From an uncultured Coriobacteriaceae bacterium (lineage in GTDB: Bacteria > Actinomycetota > Coriobacteriia > Coriobacteriales > Atopobiaceae), in assembly GCA_902766805.1 (NCBI GenBank), contig CACXFF010000282.1, positions 1-7,046 of the forward strand: 7,046 nucleotides of DNA, read 5' to 3'. The notes beneath the pieces are model-generated. The model searched no databases. It was not told the DNA's origin and worked only from the letters and a program-made list of their open reading frames with translations. The stretch's first letter is position 1. Every line of letters starts with the position of its first letter. The position numbers and the translations under genes were made by a program. Shown here piece after piece: positions 5,467 to 7,046 of the stretch.

Positions 5467-5892
5467 CTATTCTACGACCTGGATGAGGTTCACGTAGAAC
5501 GGGTGCGCCAGATAGCCCGCCTGCGCGAGCTCCACGAAGAAGGACGCGACGTCGACTGGCAACAGGTTGTGAGGCGTGGAGCAGGAGAGCTCCTCGACCG
5601 TACGCGTGCCGTCAGCCAGGCGCACCAGATCGGCCCCCAGCTCGTCCACCACGAAAAGCTCTGTGCCCTCGTGGGTGGCCACGACGCCCGACGCGGACCG
5701 GCACAGCTCGATACCCGCGCGCATGCAGGGTCCGACGGCGTCCCTTGCGTCCACGCCTTGGCCCGTGGTGAAGAGCGGCACGGCGACCGCGGCGTCGGCA
5801 AACGGACCTTGGGCAGCGCAGCCAGCCAGCCCCTGGCCACCCACAAGCAACGTGAGGCCACAGGCCCCGCGGACGAAGGTTCTGCGCTCCAT
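5467..5892 (-). CDS. Tat-exported lipoprotein with PqqD-like domain
   Basis: This 141-aa protein combines an export signal with a leader-binding fold. MERRTFVRG is a twin-arginine motif, followed by a hydrophobic stretch and the lipobox LAGC with Cys25 as the lipidation site. Residues about 70-128 follow the PqqD pattern: an N-terminal strand (TELFVVDELGADLVRL), the ADGTRTVEELS turn-helix at about 93-103, and a final helix DVASFFVELAQAGYL. Cys56, Cys64 and Cys104 remain in the mature part. PqqD-like domains normally bind RiPP leader peptides in the cytoplasm for radical SAM enzymes, so surface anchoring would be unusual. The start is the ATG at 5892, with GGAGG 5 nt upstream; the in-frame GTG at 5898 overlaps that site and is unlikely. 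It is the first gene of the operon, 9 nt before the SPASM enzyme. The signal is clear; the PqqD assignment is by pattern and should be confirmed by profile or structure. Confidence 0.8.
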   Translation of the reverse strand: MERRTFVRGACGLTLLVGGQGLAGCAAQGPFADAAVAVPLFTTGQGVDARDAVGPCMRAGIELCRSASGVVATHEGTELFVVDELGADLVRLADGTRTVEELSCSTPHNLLPVDVASFFVELAQAGYLAHPFYVNLIQVVE

Positions 5893-5903
5893 GGGCACCT
5901 CCG

Positions 5904-5944
5904 AAGCGTCAGGGAGTAAGCGTCTGCTTCAAGCGTAGCCGCTT
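5904..5944. promoter_or_regulatory. Operator-like repeat cluster in front of the peptide operon
   Basis: On the plus strand AAGCGT occurs three times, at 5904, 5918 and 5931 (spacing 14 and 13 bp). Two copies are halves of adjacent short palindromes: AAGC-GTCT-GCTT (5918-5929) and AAGCG-TAGC-CGCTT (5931-5944). The second palindrome overlaps the candidate -10 element. In addition agggagta occurs at both 5911-5918 and 5963-5970. Such spacing suits a dimeric regulator, but no regulator gene is in the window, so function is inference. Confidence 0.4.
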
Positions 5945-5960
5945 AAGGTAGGGTTGTAAA
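5932..5960 (-). promoter_or_regulatory. Candidate promoter of the peptide-modification operon
   Basis: TTTACA (5960-5955) and TACGCT (5937-5932) on the minus strand are separated by 17 bp and lie downstream of the glyS terminator and about 40 bp before the first start codon. This patch is the most AT-rich part of the gap. The -10 match is moderate. Confidence 0.45.
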
Positions 5961-6010
5961 TAAGGGAGTATCTGTACGGTCGCCGCACGACGCCGCCGAA
6001 GCGCCCAGAG

Positions 6011-6047
6011 AAAAAACGGGCCCGGGCGGCAGCTGCCACCCGGGCCC
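6011..6047 (-). terminator. Rho-independent terminator of glyS
   Basis: On the minus strand GGGCCCGGG and CCCGGGCCC (6047-6039 and 6026-6018) pair as a 9-bp stem. It extends past one mismatch into the palindrome GGCAGCTGCC (6028-6037) and is followed by G and six T (6016-6011). It lies 24 nt past the glyS stop and isolates glyS transcription from the peptide operon. No T-run lies on the other side, so it works in one direction only. Confidence 0.92.
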
Positions 6048-6070
6048 CACGGCGCGCCGATGAGGTCGCG

Positions 6071-7046
6071 TTACTTCTTTTTGGCCAAGGCGCCGATGTT
6101 GGCGACACCGTGGAAGGCCGCCTCGAAGCGGTTGAGCAGGCGCAGGTTGTTGTTGCGCTGCTCCTCGTCCTCGGCCATCACGAGCACGTCGTCGAAGAAG
6201 CGGTCGATGGGCTCGCGCAGGCGTGCGAGCGCGGCGATGGCCTCGTCGAGCTCACCGGCCGCAATGGACTCCTGCACGGACACGGAGCCAGCGTCCACGG
6301 CTTCCAGCAGCGCGCGCTCGGCCTCGCCCAAAGCGGTCTCGTCCACGTCGATGCCCAGCGTGGCGTCGGCCAGGTGGCTGGCACGCGCATAGGCGATGGC
6401 GAGGTCCTCGAAGACCTCGCGCTGCTCGCGCCGGGCGCGGTCGAGGGCAAAGACGCGGCCCAGGTAGGCGCTCGGGTCGCAGACGCCCGTGTCGGAGACG
6501 GCCTGGATCGTGTCGGGGTCGGCGCCCTCGTCTTTGGCGATGGCGGCCAGGCGGCCGACGAAATAGCCGCGGACCTTGGCCGTGACCTCGGCCACGTCGA
6601 AGTCCAAGCCCTGCTCGACGTAGGCGGCCAGCGCCTCGTCGATGAGCGGGTCGAGCACGGCGCCGGGCAGCGCGCGCAGCATGTTGATCACGCCGATGGC
6701 AGAACGGCGCACGGCGAAGGGGTCGGCTGAGCCGGTGGGCGGCTCGTCGATCGCGAACATGCCGCAGATGGTGTCCAGCTTGTCGGCGATGGCCACGGCC
6801 TTGCCGACCGTGGTCTCGGGCAGCTCGTCGCCCGCGAAGCGCGGACGGTAGTGCTGCGCGATGGCCTGCGCGACGCGCTCGTTCTCGCCCTGGGCGGTGG
6901 CGTAGTAACCGCCCATCACGCCCTGCTGGCTCGTGAACTCCACGACCGCCTGCGAGACCAGGTCGGCCTTGGCCAGGTGGGCAGCACGCGCGGCGTCGAC
7001 GGCCACGGACTCGTCGGCGCTGGCGGCAGCCGCCACGACGCGGGCG
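6071..7046 (-). CDS. glyS: Glycyl-tRNA synthetase beta subunit, C-terminal part (start lies beyond the right edge)
   Basis: GlyS is the tRNA-binding beta chain of the heterotetrameric glycyl-tRNA synthetase, which charges tRNA-Gly together with the catalytic GlyQ alpha chain in the cytoplasm. About 325 C-terminal residues are visible out of a usual total near 690. AHLAKADLVSQAVVEFTSQQ, then GVMGGYYA, a conserved beta-subunit signature, and AIAQHYRPRFAGDELP are followed by AIADKLDTICGMF and DPFAVRR in the HD-like domain. The end (DVLVMAEDEEQRNNNLRLL ... ALAKKK) matches the helical DALR-type anticodon-binding tail. The reading frame is open from the right edge to the TAA at 6073-6071 and a strong terminator follows. 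The upstream partner glyQ is expected outside the window. Confidence 0.96.
   Translation of the reverse strand, partial: ARVVAAAASADESVAVDAARAAHLAKADLVSQAVVEFTSQQGVMGGYYATAQGENERVAQAIAQHYRPRFAGDELPETTVGKAVAIADKLDTICGMFAIDEPPTGSADPFAVRRSAIGVINMLRALPGAVLDPLIDEALAAYVEQGLDFDVAEVTAKVRGYFVGRLAAIAKDEGADPDTIQAVSDTGVCDPSAYLGRVFALDRARREQREVFEDLAIAYARASHLADATLGIDVDETALGEAERALLEAVDAGSVSVQESIAAGELDEAIAALARLREPIDRFFDDVLVMAEDEEQRNNNLRLLNRFEAAFHGVANIGALAKKK

Noticed and set aside
5893..5898. GTG start two codons upstream for the Tat lipoprotein
   Set aside because: The GTG is part of the GGAGGTG Shine-Dalgarno sequence that serves the ATG at 5892.
6399..6420. Inverted repeat GCGAGGTC/GACCTCGC in glyS
   Set aside because: It is an 8-bp stem that falls out of common codons for EVFEDLA in GC-rich DNA; no T-run and no regulatory position.

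Overview
The window is GC-rich DNA with every supported gene on the minus strand. It most likely comes from a high-GC Gram-positive, and my best guess is an actinomycete of the class Coriobacteriia. This is an inference from three things: a two-subunit type glycyl-tRNA synthetase (GlyS beta chain) close to pyruvate phosphate dikinase, lipoprotein and Tat-lipoprotein signals with no outer-membrane proteins, and an anaerobe-like content of radical SAM enzymes. No 16S or other marker is present to prove it.

In transcription order (high to low coordinates): (1) 7046-6071, the C-terminal part of glyS, closed by a strong Rho-independent terminator at 6011-6047. (2) A five-gene operon at 5892-1013 with its own candidate promoter: a 141-aa Tat-exported lipoprotein with a PqqD-like domain, a 462-aa radical SAM/SPASM enzyme, a 122-aa Cys-rich putative precursor peptide (13 Cys, mostly as CxC), a 418-aa TPR lipoprotein, and a 465-aa radical SAM protein with an N-terminal B12-binding-type region. 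Genes are tightly packed (9-nt gap, 11-nt overlap, 47-nt gap, 4-nt ATGA overlap). (3) A 239-bp intergenic stretch at 774-1012 with a ppdK promoter and leader. (4) 773-1, the N-terminal 257 residues of pyruvate phosphate dikinase, running off the window.

The operon looks like an undescribed or little-described RiPP-type (ribosomally made, post-translationally modified peptide) system inserted between two housekeeping genes. The SPASM enzyme would modify the Cys-rich peptide, probably with Cys-based crosslinks. The second radical SAM enzyme would add a further modification. Two predicted surface lipoproteins would handle, display or anchor the product outside the membrane. The oddest element is the PqqD-like fold on an exported Tat lipoprotein, because such domains normally bind leader peptides in the cytoplasm. 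No transporter, leader peptidase or regulator is encoded in the window. A perfect 15-bp inverted repeat lies inside the second radical SAM gene, at the predicted interdomain linker.
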